64,000 nucleotides of DNA, taken from Gymnopus androsaceus JB14. Its lineage: Eukaryota; Basidiomycota; Agaricomycetes; Agaricales; Omphalotaceae. The DNA is taken from NCBI GenBank assembly GCA_009733575.1, contig ML769586.1:1-64000 (forward strand), read 5' to 3'. The translations under genes and the position numbers were made by a program. This document shows positions 45,056-57,400 of this stretch, piece by piece. Each line of letters begins with the position of its first letter. Position 1 is the first letter of the stretch. The notes below the pieces were generated by a model. It was not told the DNA's origin. It made no database searches and saw nothing but the letters and a program-made list of their open reading frames with translations.

Positions 45056-46017
45056 TCAGCTTGGCCTTTGCTTCTTCTCTTCCCGCTTCCGCCGTCTTCT
45101 TTCCTCTTTGTCTTCGTCTCCCGCTTTTGAAAGTGATAATGAAGCCTGTGAAGCCGCCGCTGCTCTTTTTGCCTCCTTCCTGAGCTTTTTCTCTAGTTTT
45201 TCCTTTGCTTTCATCTCCTTTGCCTCTTTTTTCCTCCGTTTCCGCTCGCGCCTTTGAGCTTTAGTCTCAGCTTCTTCTATATCCTCATCTAATACCTCCG
45301 CTTTCCGTTTCTTCTTCCCTTCCTTCTTTGCCTGCGCTTTAGTCTCAGCCTCTTCTATATCCTCATCTAATGCCTCCGCTTTCCGTTTCTTCTTCCTTTC
45401 CTTGGTCGATAAGCTCGTCGAAGGGATGGGAGCTACATCGGGGGTGTTTATTGGTTCCACGTTAGGTGCCAGGACAGCCCCTCGATAGAATTTTGAATAT
45501 AAATTTCGTTTGGCTGCTTCACGTTTCGCCATAGCAAGAAGGCTCAAACGAGGTCCTGAATTGAGTTCAGGTGTGGATGATCCAGAAGTTGAAGCTGGAG
45601 TTATAGTAGCTGGCCGTCGATTTGACAAGATACCAGTTGTTGTACGATGTAGTACTGGGGCTACATTTTGAGTGGGTTCGTCCTGAAAAGAGCCAGTCAG
45701 TCAGCTACAAGTCACGGAAAATACTTGAAAGCCAGACGCACAGAGTCTGAAGCATCAGAGTCGTCTATTTTTACTGTTATAGCTTTAGATGCAGCAGAGA
45801 AAAGGCTAGATTTAATGTCAAGAAACTGTGTATCTTTGTAGAATATATAAACGTACTGGTCCCAGAACGGGAAAGCTTCATCGCGATCTTTTCCCAAACC
45901 AGCGAGGGTTTTCTTCTGGCTGACGGTTATTGGTTTAGATATTGCGCCTTTTCTTAGGCCATTTCCTTTGCCAGACCAACCCTGAGCGACCAGATAAGAG
46001 TGGCCGTCTAAAGGCAT
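45056..46017 (-). CDS. G-patch protein, TMA23-like
   Basis: The N-terminus is YLVAQGWSGKGNGLRKGAI, a G-patch-like segment with the YLxxQGWxGxG signature of TMA23, a nucleolar ribosome-biogenesis factor. It continues KKTLAGLGKDRDEAFPFWD, HLFSAASKAITVKI across an intron, and a second intron to DEPTQNVAP. The C-terminal half is lysine-rich with two tandem units of about 24 residues sharing KKKRKAE and LDEDIEEAETKAQ, then RRERKRRKKEAKE. The start is ATG 46017. As written, the frame ends at 45056-45058, but the next frame over continues with KLKDAEVSEDDGDIRKPKKK to a TGA at 44988-44990. That looks like the true tail, so one base may be missing near 45080. It shares a short divergent promoter with the F-box gene. 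Confidence 0.78.
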
Positions 46018-46123
46018 GATGAAAGAAGCAAGTCAAAGCGTGAATTGAATATGATTCGGGACAAATTCGGGAGCGGCCTCTCCCGACGACTCATGCTGAA
46101 CTGTATATATTTTTGACTCCTAC
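46018..46123. promoter_or_regulatory. bidirectional promoter, 106 bp
   Basis: Only 106 bp separate the start codons of the G-patch gene (minus) and the F-box/WD gene (plus). The interval has a CG-rich centre (GGGAGCGGCCTCTCCCGACG) and a TATATATTTTT run near 46105, 19 bp before the plus start. Both genes must share this space for initiation. Confidence 0.5.
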
Positions 46124-47683
46124 ATGCTTCTCTCAGATCTTCCAAGCGACATTCTTATCCTGGTTCTTGATAATGTTTTGGTTTCCGACCTAAGTGCTCT
46201 TTCTAGAACCTCTACACTATTTTACAATCTTGTGAGTTGCGCAGTCCTTTGCTGCGGGGGTCTAACCAACTCCTACAGGTTAATAATTTTGGATGGCAGA
46301 TACACGTCCGTTCAAATCCGCGTCCTTCCTTCAGCCTTTCAGCCTCTAGACAAGTCTGGCATCCCCGTACTCGACTGCGCTATGATACTCTTAGTGACAA
46401 GTCCTGGTCATCTTCTCGCTTCGTCGCACGCCCTCTTTCTCATCCTTGGTCCAGAAAGCAGCAGCCAACGCTTGCAATCAACGATTCACGACTGGTTGTT
46501 GCCGCTGGAAACACTATCTATTCCTATGCGTTTGGAACTCTAAACGCCTCAGGTTCACCTCCTCTGCAGTTTGAAGGCTCATTCCCGCTTCGGAACGAAC
46601 GGAATAGTCAATGGGACATTACCGCTCTCGCATTCGTGCATGATAACGGACAAGGCAGGACGCTCATGTGCGGGTTCCGCAATGGAACTCTTGCTCGTGT
46701 ACTTTTAGTTAACGGAGGCTCCTCCAACACCCTGACGGCAGTAATTGACATGGAAGTCAATCATCAGCCCCATGCACGAGATATAATCGAAAGCATCTCA
46801 TCTTCCAACTCACTGTATCTTTCCCTTTCCTCACGAGGCAAGGCATACTTGTCAAACCTCCAATCACCACACACGTACACTTCTCATGTAGATCTTGCTA
46901 CTCGAAGCTGGACTACATACATCTCCACCGAGGGAACCCCATACGCTGCATTCGGCTCTTCCTCCGCAACTTCTCCCTTATCCGTATACTCCATCCTCGA
47001 GGACAGCTTCTCTCATACCCCAACGGCCATCTTGGGAACAAAAAGCAGCTCAGCTTCCTTTTCTTCAGCCGTATATGGCATCTGTCGTGCTCCATGCTCT
47101 TCCCCCTGGGGTTCCTCTCCACAAATCCTTATATCTGGGTGGTACGACGGTCAAGTCCGCGTCCACGATCTCCGATCTTCTTCCCTGACCGAGTCTTACC
47201 CCAACTCTGGCTCAGACTCTGGCTCTCCGGCGCCTTTACGCCCGGTAATGAGCTTAAATGACCCTTGGTCCATTGAACCTGTCTACTCTGTCTCTTCTGG
47301 TGGCGGAGCCAGCAGTTACCTTGGAGCTGGTTCGGCACGGCATAGCGTGGTTTCATTCTGGGACGTTCGTTACCCGAAAGCAGGATGGAGCGTATATGCT
47401 CCAGGTAATGATAGGTCTCCGGTTTATAGTGTGTTGTTGGAGAGTTCCCGTGTGTTTGGGGCTACAGATAGTCGTCCGTTTGTTTATGATTTTGTGAGTG
47501 TATCCTTTGTGTATGAGAATGTTCACCGACTCACCCCCTCTTTCTCCTCAGGGACCTAATGTAACCAAGGATACATATCCACAGCTGTCGCCTTCACCAG
47601 GGCTGAGACCACGAAGGTCAAATGCGGGATACTATGTGACAAGATACAGCCACGGACATGGCTCACTCCTCAACGACCATTAA
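46124..47683 (+). CDS. F-box/WD40 protein, FBXW4-like
   Basis: F-box proteins link substrates to SCF ubiquitin ligases. The first exon (46124-46231) encodes an F-box start: LPSDILILVLDNVLVSDLSA .. LSRTSTLFYNL. After a 47-nt intron the long exon 2 (46279-47493) reads as a WD-type propeller of about 400 residues: WDITALAFVHDN, LMCGFRNGTLARVL, ILISGWYDGQVRVHDLR (the clearest WD unit), DPWSIEPVYSVSSGG and HSVVSFWDVRYPKAGWSVY. A final exon (47552-47683) ends at TAA. The propeller pattern and the F-box position match FBXW4 (dactylin). No lesions seen. The gene converges with the Ras-GEF gene, stops 316 bp apart. Confidence 0.8.
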
Positions 47684-47999
47684 ATTATCCTACATAGAAC
47701 AATTTGCACTATGCAGAATGTCATATTTTTTTTCGTGAGGGCCAAAATGGAAAAATTACAAATACTAGATGAAGAGAGTACAGCAAATAATTGTATGTAA
47801 TAATGCGACGAATTGTAACATGCAAAGGTAAGATGAGTTGAGAGAGAGAGAGCCAATAATGTAGGAACCAGATATCGAGACAAATGCCATAACAAGACAG
47901 ATATAACAAAACAGTAAGAAAAAAAAAGTAGCAATATCAAGTCCCAGTGAGCACCCAATGAACACCAAAAAAAGGTACAGAAGAGATAAAACACGGCAG

Positions 48000-50900
48000 T
48001 TATACTGGAGATACGACCTGCGTTTGAGAATGTGAACGTGAAGCCCAATTAAAGAGTTGACGCATGTCGCCAGAGGGAGGAGCATCGGCCGGTTGTTTGG
48101 GCTCGACCAGCAGACTAACGAGAATGAACAGTAAGCAGTGTAGCCCACGAGAAACATTAATCAAGCTCACCTTCGTCGATATAAATCCTGCAAATCTCCC
48201 TTCTTCTGCGAGTCGTGGAGAACCTGAGCAAGAAACTCCTGAGCTTCGGGAATATCTTTAAGATTATACGGTACTTGGAATCGTTGCATATCTATATTAC
48301 AACAATCATCAGCAAGAATATTACTTTTAAAGGGTAGGAAGCTACACACCTTGCACGATTCTTGCAAGCTTATGATACTTGTTAAAGTTGAGTAGTTTTT
48401 TATCGGAATTTATAGGAGAATTTCGATGTGACGGATTTCCCTCGCGGCAGAAAGTAACGTCGGTGAGATAGAGCCCTGCGAAGCATTCAGACAAGATCAC
48501 AATAGACGGAGAAAAATGTTACCGAGGAAGGGTACGGCTGGCGGTGCAGTGTTGCGGAGTTTTGAGCGATATTCATGGTAGTTGCGGCCATGATCAGCTA
48601 ATCTTCGCAGCGTTTCCAACTGTTGCTTGGTTTTTTGAGAAAGGCCCTGATTGAAAAGTGAGCCGTATTCAAAAAGAGAACGGGAATCACGAACCAGCCA
48701 AGTCTGATGTAGTCTAGATATCGTTGAAGAATCCAATGCAGCCAACAACGAGCGGAAAGTGCTATAGTTGTGAAGACTCACGCATCGCTGAAAATGACCA
48801 GTCATCTCAGTTCACCATCGCTTCAGCTAGCTGCGGAATCATGCACTCACATCTGCAACCTTGATGAAAAACTTGACGAGAGCTGTACGTTTCTTGATAT
48901 CGCGTTCGTTAAGGATGCTTTCTGCGACCCAGCCCGTAATTGCAGTGCTTAGAGATGACACCTCCTTCACATTAACAGGAGGTTTAACGCCGTCCTTGTC
49001 CCGATTCCAATATCTCCTCTGGTGTGATCTGTGCATAAAGTCTCGACTCCATGATCGTCAACTGTCTGGCCAACTCGAGGGGATCAAAATCAGTTATCAC
49101 GATGGTGGCAAAGTTCCGGTTTCTCAAGGCAGAAAGAAGAGTCTTGGTCATTAAAGGCCGAGGGATTTCTGACGGAGGTGCAGCCGAAGGAGGATTTAAA
49201 GACATGCCTGGATCCCGTGTACGATCGACCCTTTGGACTGAACCCAGTGTCCTTTTGCTCTTTCCGAGCGTAGATCATATCGAGAATACGTTCTGCAGGA
49301 CCGGGGAACATGGTCATCAAACCATTTCGTGTGAAGGCCTCGAGTACTGGGAGCACAGAGTTATCCGGGGTTGGTCTCCAATAGACGTCTAGCCAGAGCT
49401 TGAGGAAATTCGATACACGTAACCGTACTGCGAGCCCTTTTCTCTGTTGCCATACAAGAATGTCTTCGTGAGATAGTCCAAGAGGCGGGACGAGATTGTA
49501 CCGCGCGATTAGGGCTTCCGCGACCTCTAACGGGGTGCTGAATAGGCGGAAGGTCATGAAGAACACCGCGGAGAAGGCAGGATCAACGATACTGTCATGT
49601 GGGGTCAGCTTCTCGACTAGTACAGCCAACGAAGCGCCGACTAAAACACCGTCACTGTTATATGCAACGTCCTCGACCGCATAGTCATGAGAAAACATAT
49701 GTCCCGTAGGACTAGTCACGGTATCGGGAATAGGTGCTGTAGGCTCAGATGGCGCAGGAGGCACGGACGGCAGGTCACCATAAATAATCTTGTCCTCCAA
49801 AGATAGAGGATGATTCCGTGTACTACCTTCCCATGTCGTTCCATCATCGTCCGTCCTTGCAAAGGAAGTGGGTGATGGGAGAGGAGGATCAATGTCCGCT
49901 CGAGATATGACAAGAGGAGCCAGTGGTGATTTGAAGTCATCTGGTACAGTGACGTCTGTTTCACCTGACGATGATTTGGACAAGCTTCCACTCCTACTAC
50001 TCTCTGATCCCGAGGATGCCTCCAGATTGAGCGGCACCGCTGTGACGGTGTGTCGGTATCGTTACATCTTCCTGATCGACAATACTTTCCGCTCGTCTCC
50101 TATAGCTACCTATACTTGGTGATATAACCACTTGAGATGAGGAATAGGTCATTGTACGGAAAGCTTCGGCAGAACCTGCCTCGCCAAGGTTGGGTACATT
50201 GAGGATGAACGGTCTTTCGCCAAGTGAACGGTTCAAGCAGACTTTGACAGAGAAAACCAAGTCACCCCCAGCTTTGAGAGCGGCTGTAGCACACCGTAGC
50301 AGAGCCTTCTTTTCCTCCTCGTCCGACATCTCTCTATCGACAGTCTGAGGTACTGCCAACAAACGAACGGATTCTGCAAGCTCGCTGGTGACATTAAATA
50401 GCTGAGCCTTTGCAGTTTTCAAGCTCGCCAGCCGATGATTGGGTACGTCGGGATGTTGCAGTACTGCTTCAACAACAGAGAGGAGCTTGCAGGACATCTC
50501 CACAATTTCCCGAACAAGATCGTACATATGTCCCATACTCGATGCATGCGAGAACCGTGAGTGTGAGTGGGCATGTCCAACAAATGCAGCTACGGCAGAC
50601 AAGTAATGATCATGCGTCGTTCGGAGCGCTTGCGATACCTGCGCCATCGTGCACGGTCCAGTAGGAAATGGTGGCTGAGCAGGGGCCAGCACTGATCCCA
50701 GCGAAGAAGTGGTGGAAGTGGAAGCCGTGCTGCTGACGGAAATTCCGCCAGGTTTATGCCGATTCGGAGATGGCTGGTGTTGGGATGAAAAGGAGCGAGT
50801 TAGAGGGAGCGGAGGGACTGCTGGAGCAGCTTCTGTTCCTGGTTTTGCTCGACTGCGAAGATCACCCATGCTTTTCGCACGAGCAGCTCCTCCTGGGGTA

Positions 50901-52078
50901 CCAGGTCGTCCCTTTACACGAGGCTTGGTAGGCGTCCGGCCTACTATTAGTGGTGCAGTCTGTATGATTGTCGTGTCGTTCGCATCATCGGCGTTCAGGT
51001 CTGCATCTTGCAAGACTCTGATATTGACTACAGGAGACGAGGAATCGCGTCTTGTCGGTAATTGCTACACCACACTGGAGCGCGATGACAAGAAACCGCC
51101 GAACAAGGGTGAGAACCTGCTGCGCCAGCCTCAGCATGGCTTCCACTTCGATTTCCCTACTATCTTCATCTAGCCCCTCATCCGAGCTTCGCTTCGATTG
51201 GGCCACAAGGGAGGCGAGTGTGGATAGAATAAGTCGCCGTTCATCAGCAAGGATTGGAAACTGTTGTAAGATGGGAGCTTCTCGGAGTAAAGTATCAGTG
51301 GCGGACAAAACTGACCGGACACATGATATAATACAGGCAGTAGATGGTTGAAAATGCGATACGCGATTTGCCCGTGCTGCGCTTTGTAAAAGCGATAGAC
51401 CATGAAGTAAGGGTACCATGACCGGAGGTACATGGGATTCGACAGATTTGACTGAAGGTCGGCGAGCATGCAGCGAAGTCGAATACGGTTGGGAATAGGG
51501 ATGCTAAAAAAAACATTCATAACAGAAACAAGTAATGAATGGAGTGAAATACATACAGCAATATCCTCTTCTGCCACAGCATCATCATCGTCTGTCTCTA
51601 CCAGAGGGTTTACATCTGCATTGACATAGTTACTGGGAAACCAGCCCCGTTTTCCTTCTAGCTCGCCGTCCCACCAACCACTTGTGTCACGGTTCAGAAC
51701 ATGAATGACTTGACCAGCACGAAAGGAGAGACAAGTCGAAGCATTATGCTGAGGCTCATAGTCGTGCATGGCCAACACATATTCTGGCATGATGCCCATA
51801 TCCGCATTGGCGCTGCTAGGACTAGCGGGTCTCGATGCAGAGGGAGAACTTGCGTCGGGAATGAGGGAGACCGAAGAAGCGTTCGTAGAAGAAGAAGCCG
51901 GTGGAGAAAGAACGGACAGCGATGAAGCGGATGAAGCGTTAGAAATGGAACGGGGACGGCTCAAATGAACCTGAGATACACCAAGAGAGCTCGCCGGAGA
52001 ATTGGCATGGGAAATGTTGAAGGCAATAGACGATGGACCCGAAACGGAGGTGTCGATTTTGAGATGGGACGCGTACAT
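48000..52078 (-). CDS. Ras guanine-nucleotide exchange factor, Cdc25-like, with SH3 domain
   Basis: It activates Ras by catalysing GDP release, acting at the plasma membrane upstream of cAMP/MAPK signalling. ATG 52078 starts a Ser-rich leader, followed by an SH3 domain (ALxDY-type AMHDYEPQ .. WWDGELEGKRGWFPSNYV, about 51800-51610). Next comes a helical middle (VPLLHGLSLLQSAARANRVS, FQPSTACIISCVRSVL), then RasGEF_N (about 49680-49330, IVDPAFSAVFFMTFRLFSTP) and the catalytic RasGEF domain (FDPLELARQLTIMESRLY, CVSLHNYSTFRSLLAALDSS, AVPFLGLYLTDVTFCREGNP, NWASRS). Stop TAA at 48000-48002. Introns are consistent except at two places, near 49218 and 49013, where the frame must advance by one base with no usable intron. 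These are either sequence errors or mutations. About 1150 residues. Confidence 0.88.
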
Positions 52079-53531
52079 AGTCGTAAATTGTTATTTATAT
52101 TTGACTTGAAGATACTTAACAAAGTTAGTGGACATTAGAATCTGATGCGCGGAATAGCAAGTTACTTTGCAGAAGAAATTATATTGATTCTGGTATCCAA
52201 CGAAGGGAGAAGTTCGTCCAATCCAGTGGGAGTATTATCGACCCTTGCGGATAGTTCAAGTAGAGTTTTTGGCGGGAGATTTGAGAGAATGGTTACCCAC
52301 CTAATCGTAAATCGTCAATGGCGGAAAGAAGAAGAAATGCAGCAACGATGCTGGCGAGGAGGGCGGATAAAGGGAAAGAAAAGGAGAACCTGGACGCAAG
52401 GAGATTGTCGACCGACGAGCGGAAAGAAGACCTAAGCGCCGAAAACTTGAAATATGTTCAACTTACGTAAAATTCCCTCCGTCTCCCTATCGTTCAAATT
52501 GCCATTCTTGGCCAGTTTCACTCGCCACAGCTGGAGTGTGGGGACTTTGAAGAGCACCCTTCACAACTGCTTACCCTCCACATCAGCCCTAATCTGGACC
52601 AAAATCGACGCGCCTCAAGCTCACAAGATTATCCTAGTATCGCTGCTTACCGTATTTTCGTTTCTGCGTATATGTCGTTGCTTAGGGATTGTCGTGGGCG
52701 CAGGCGGGGACGCGTCTATTTAATATTCTGTCAAATCATATTCTACTTTAGCTTGTGGGGCACGTCCTTGTGAGATGTTTTTCTTTGGAACATTTCCTTC
52801 ATCGGGAAACTGGGTCGACGTCAGCATCAGCTCACCTACAGTACGCTGCATGCATTCTTTTCACTCCCAGCGCATCTCCTTGGTTTGTGAGTGCTCTCAT
52901 CTACTAGATATACATGGTATAACTAACCATGACGTGTGTCCAGTGTATTCGTTTTCATGCGGAACCATCCTCGATTACTATCACTATGGAAGTTCAGATG
53001 TATCATTAAGCAATTTACTGATAATATGGATAACAACATTTTGATCCTTCGCACTTGCTTGTTAGTGGGGCCCCACCGGCAGCCTGGACCTCTTTTTCAA
53101 AACGAGGTCCTCAAGAAGCTCTATGTATCACGCACCCGGAGTACCCAGCTGGCAACGCTACTCGACGTCGATGGGATTCTCCCACTCCAATAGGCGAGAT
53201 ACAACTTGAAACGTTTGTGGCTCTACCATGTTACGATCTACGATGTTGTATCTATCTTGCAAATAGAACACGGACAGTTGTTCAGTCAGTAATCATCTCG
53301 ATATCACGTATCGAAAAATTTTGAAAGGGGAAAACAGATAACCTACCTGGCTCCTTTATGTCAAGCTGAAAGCAGATTGAACGGTGAAACTCGGGAAACA
53401 GCCTGGAAGTCGAACTGGCACTTCAATCGCTAGCCGGTCCAGGTAAGTATAGAAGTTGATTCTTGTAAAACATACTCAGTTTACTAACAACGTTCAGAAT
53501 TTCTTGCGAGACCGACACTAAAAACCAAGTC
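52079..53531. other. intergenic, no gene assigned
   Basis: About 1.45 kb between the Ras-GEF start and the O-methyltransferase stop. It presumably contains the Ras-GEF promoter and 5' leader. Short frames (for example plus 52454-52723) have no recognised domain and no intron support. Confidence 0.5.
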
Positions 53532-54407
53532 CTACTTTCTGACAGCGTACAAAAATCCGTCAAATCCTCGTTCACCAACCGTTGCAATCGTCGTTGCCTC
53601 AACCTCGTCGTCATCTTTCAAAAGTGCAAGGAGATTCCGTACACCGAGTGCCCAGCTCGACGGATTCTCCAACTCCAGGTCAGAGACGTTACCGTACTCT
53701 ACCATGTTATCCACGATCTGCAATATTAGGTAGTTGGTAAGTCATCGCATTTTTTCAGCATGAAAATAGAAGGGCAGCTTACAATTACACCCCCCTTCTT
53801 CACAAGACGCTTAGCCTCGGTGAAATATTTGACATTAGATTTTTTGTCAGCGTCGATGAAAATCAGGTCGAACGGAACCTCTGGATGCAAGCGGACCATT
53901 GAATCATACGCAGGACCAAGGATGACCTTGCACTTTTTCTCGAGACCTGCGTTAGCCAAGTTCTCTCTAGCAACCTGGAGCACGTTGATCACAACGATGA
54001 TAATAACGATGAACCCATTCTTCAACGAACCTTGGCGTGCGTTTCGTTCACTTCTAGAGTGGTGAGCTCTCCATCATCCGGGATAGCTCTTCCCATACAT
54101 ATGGAAGAATATCTAGGTAAGGTAAGTATCAAGGTATCTTCGCGAATAATATGAACCCATCAACATACCCTCCAAGAGTTCCAATTTCAAGAATACGTTT
54201 AACACCTAGGGACTTGACAAGCAAGTTCAAAAACTTTCCATGCGCAGCGCTAACAGCAATCTCCGCAGGAACGCCTTGGGCAACGCAGTTCTTCACAGCA
54301 GCGTCAAGAACGTCGTCTTTAGGGATGAGGAAAGAGTTGTGATAGGCGTCGGATTTGGCCCAGTCGACGATCGAGGTGGGGGCATAGATTCGATTCTCAG
54401 AAGTCAT
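53532..54407 (-). CDS. O-methyltransferase, caffeoyl-CoA type
   Basis: A SAM-dependent class-I methyltransferase of the CCoAOMT/COMT-like (Methyltransf_3) family, metal-dependent and usually acting on catechol or CoA-linked phenolics. Start ATG 54407. SAM-binding motif I VKRILEIGTLGGYSS is assembled across the first intron; then LTTLEVNETHAKVARENL, VILGPAYDSM, FDLIFIDADKKSN (metal-binding Asp) and LVKKGGVIIVDNMVEYG, and the end RGFDGFLYAVRK. The stop is at 53532-53534. Four exons, all in phase; about 235 residues, normal for the family. Substrate not predictable; no pathway neighbours. Confidence 0.9.
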
Positions 54408-57400
54408 GGTTGAAGTATGAGAAGAGGTGGAAGTTAATAAAGTTGCTGTAGGGAGGAAGGTGAGGGTGTAAGTAGTTCGAGTTTACCTTTCAAGCTGACC
54501 TGGTGGTTTTATAGTCCCGTATTGGTCAATGATGACTGTTAGATTCGTTACACGGTAGCAGACATCAGCGATTCGTGAGTCGATGTTGAAAAGAGTCATA
54601 GACAGTCCTCATTCGCAACTGAGAAGGTCCTCTGTACAAACTACTGTGGCACAATGGTAAGTATCAAGATAAGCTAGATTTCCAATAATCAGACAACTGA
54701 CCTTTGCCCTCGATGTTCGTAACTGGAAAGGTCCTCCGAAACTGTTGCGCAATTAAATAAATACATCAGTGAATGTTCTAGATAACCCTGAACATACGTA
54801 GAGTCATCAAACTGACTGACGGTAGAGTATGAATATAATTCATATGCATATTATTGGTTAGCGATTTGAGGAGGGTTAGACCTCTCATGGCTGTTGCCCA
54901 ATCGTATACAAGTCCTTTGACTGGTAAGTACCACTCGACTCTAGGGCCATAGCCAGATTTGGTGCCAATTGGTTCTAGAGTCAAGGGTCTAGAGATACCT
55001 ATTACAGTATTATCGGAGAGAGCCAATCAATGGCATTTCGCGAAAGTTGGATGAAATCAAAAGCATAATGGTCCGAAAAGTCTGATCCTCTCTCCATCAA
55101 AGCATAGGTGTATGGACTCCCTACAATCTAAAATCAGATCGAAAGGCAGAGGGCTTGATAAACGGAGGCAAAGTTCAATTAGTCTCCCTACTATGCGACT
55201 CGGCGTTGCACAGTAGACGATCCGTTTGTCGGATGCGTATGTGTATAGAAAGTTCAATCATCAAACCTAGCGACTTTCTCTTCGGTAGCAGCGATACGGC
55301 GTACTTTACCGTGGGCTCAAAGCCGAGGCAAAGACACCCTCAAGTAAAGAGCTCAGGCTCTGTGACTTTGGGTGGCGATACACCCGTCTTTCGTGCTTTA
55401 TTGGACTATACGCGTGGTTTTGAGGGCAAACCGTGCACAAGAGATGAATTTCGTCATTCAGTGATGGATGAGGGCCCTCAGCCATTGTTGCGCGATCCTG
55501 GCCATTGAGCTCGACTCCTCTTCTCTCCTCACCTCTCATCTCCGCCTCCACTCTCGGAAGACATGAACTCATGACCGACGTCTTCTCAGCCTTCACCATC
55601 GAGAGTCAAACCCAGGATCTGTTTGGTGATGAGGAGAAGTCAGCGATCAGCGATGAAGGAGCTGGAGGCGATAGAAGAGACGCATTTGTATTCTGCCATA
55701 TCTGAGGTTATTGATTGACGCCTTCAGCTTGAGTATCTAACCATACAGGTCGATGTTAGCACCGAGATTGCTTTAGTTAGTATGGTTCGAAGATTTCGAC
55801 CTCAATACCGGTTTGGTCAATTCCTCACAACGACGAAGAAGTACGGTACAAGTATAGTCAGGTGAGTCACTTCCATGCATGCATAGAAGTTTCATAATCT
55901 CAATTTGGTGTCTAAGGCACCCCATACTGCGAAAGCCCCAAACGAACGGTTCAATTGAGGCTTGGTTCTCATCTTCAATAACTTGTGCAACGTATCCCAA
56001 AGTAGCACCTGCTAGCACCAATCTTCCTGTCACGTCAATATATTTTTCTAGATGTCCAGAGTCCTCGGATACATAGGTTAGTTGATTTCCCATAAGCTTT
56101 CTCCTTCCGAGTCAATTCAACTAGATTGTGGCCCCAGCGCCTCAGCTTCCGAGGGATCGTCCCATTCTACTTCTTCGAATCTCCAGTAACTTACGAGGAG
56201 AAGACAGCAACCAGGCATTTGCCGGCTGGCCGATCAGTGAAAAACTCCTTGCAGCCGAGTAGCGTCGAAGCTGAGTAGTCCGTGCTGTCAAAGCAATACG
56301 TGCAATCCTTTTTTAGTATCAAAAGTTCAATAATGAGCACTATAGACGACTAGAATGGAACGATACTCGTAATTTGGGTTTAAAGTTTCATTTCTTTACA
56401 TGAATCGCATGAACGAAACGTGCCACAGTGGATGAACAGTAGATGCGTGGACACCACTTCAGATGTGCGATTTTAAGCGGATGCTACTCAATGCAACCTT
56501 GACACAATATAACTTGAATACAATAGGCCTATCGATCAGCTTTTTTTGGAAATGTCAAAGCGATGATTTGTATCCTAATTGGGTCAGCTCAAATTGCTGA
56601 CCCATCAACAATTTGAGTCGAGTTTGCGAACTGGTTCGAATTCTGGTATGGCGGAACCCTTTACGCAAAATTACACGAGAAGCCACGGATATTTCAAGTG
56701 ACTGTTTAACCTTGTGTTACTGTGCAAATGCGTGGAAAACAAGAGAACCACTAGGCCGCCCTCCATTATTACCGTGTAGTCGCAGGGTGGCTCTCATTGG
56801 TGTAAGCACAACATCCATGATCCATGGTTGGTACAGCACTTAAAGCGAACTTTCCACACTATCGTCATCTCAAAGAGAAAATACGATAACTGTAACAACG
56901 GAACTTTGCGAGGCGCGTAGTATCGCCGCGTAAAAAGCGCGTACGTACGGTGATTCAGTTTCCCGAGAAGCCCGTGCCAAGAGAATTTTGTTTTCTTGTA
57001 GTGACTGGCATGCGTCTACAGTAGTATTTTGTCGGATCATCGTTATAAGAAGATAGTACAGTAGGGACAGGAGAATGAAGAACTACTGAGAAGCGAGTTA
57101 AACTATCAACACAGGTAGGTCATCAATGAGTGTTGGGTCATGCATGAGTACTATAGTCTTAAGCGGACTCGGAATCGAATATAAGTACACTGACAAAGAA
57201 CATGGCCATGGCGTGAGTGGGTGAAAAGATAATACCGACTCGTCCGACTCGGAATTTGAAGGAGAAATAGATACACCGGCGAAAAGAAATAATTGAATAG
57301 GTTGCTATAGACTCGTCTCCCATGGGATTAGCTGTATCTGCATACTAAATGGCCTGTGATTGGATGCGCAAAAGGCTCACAGATATATGTGAAATATCAT

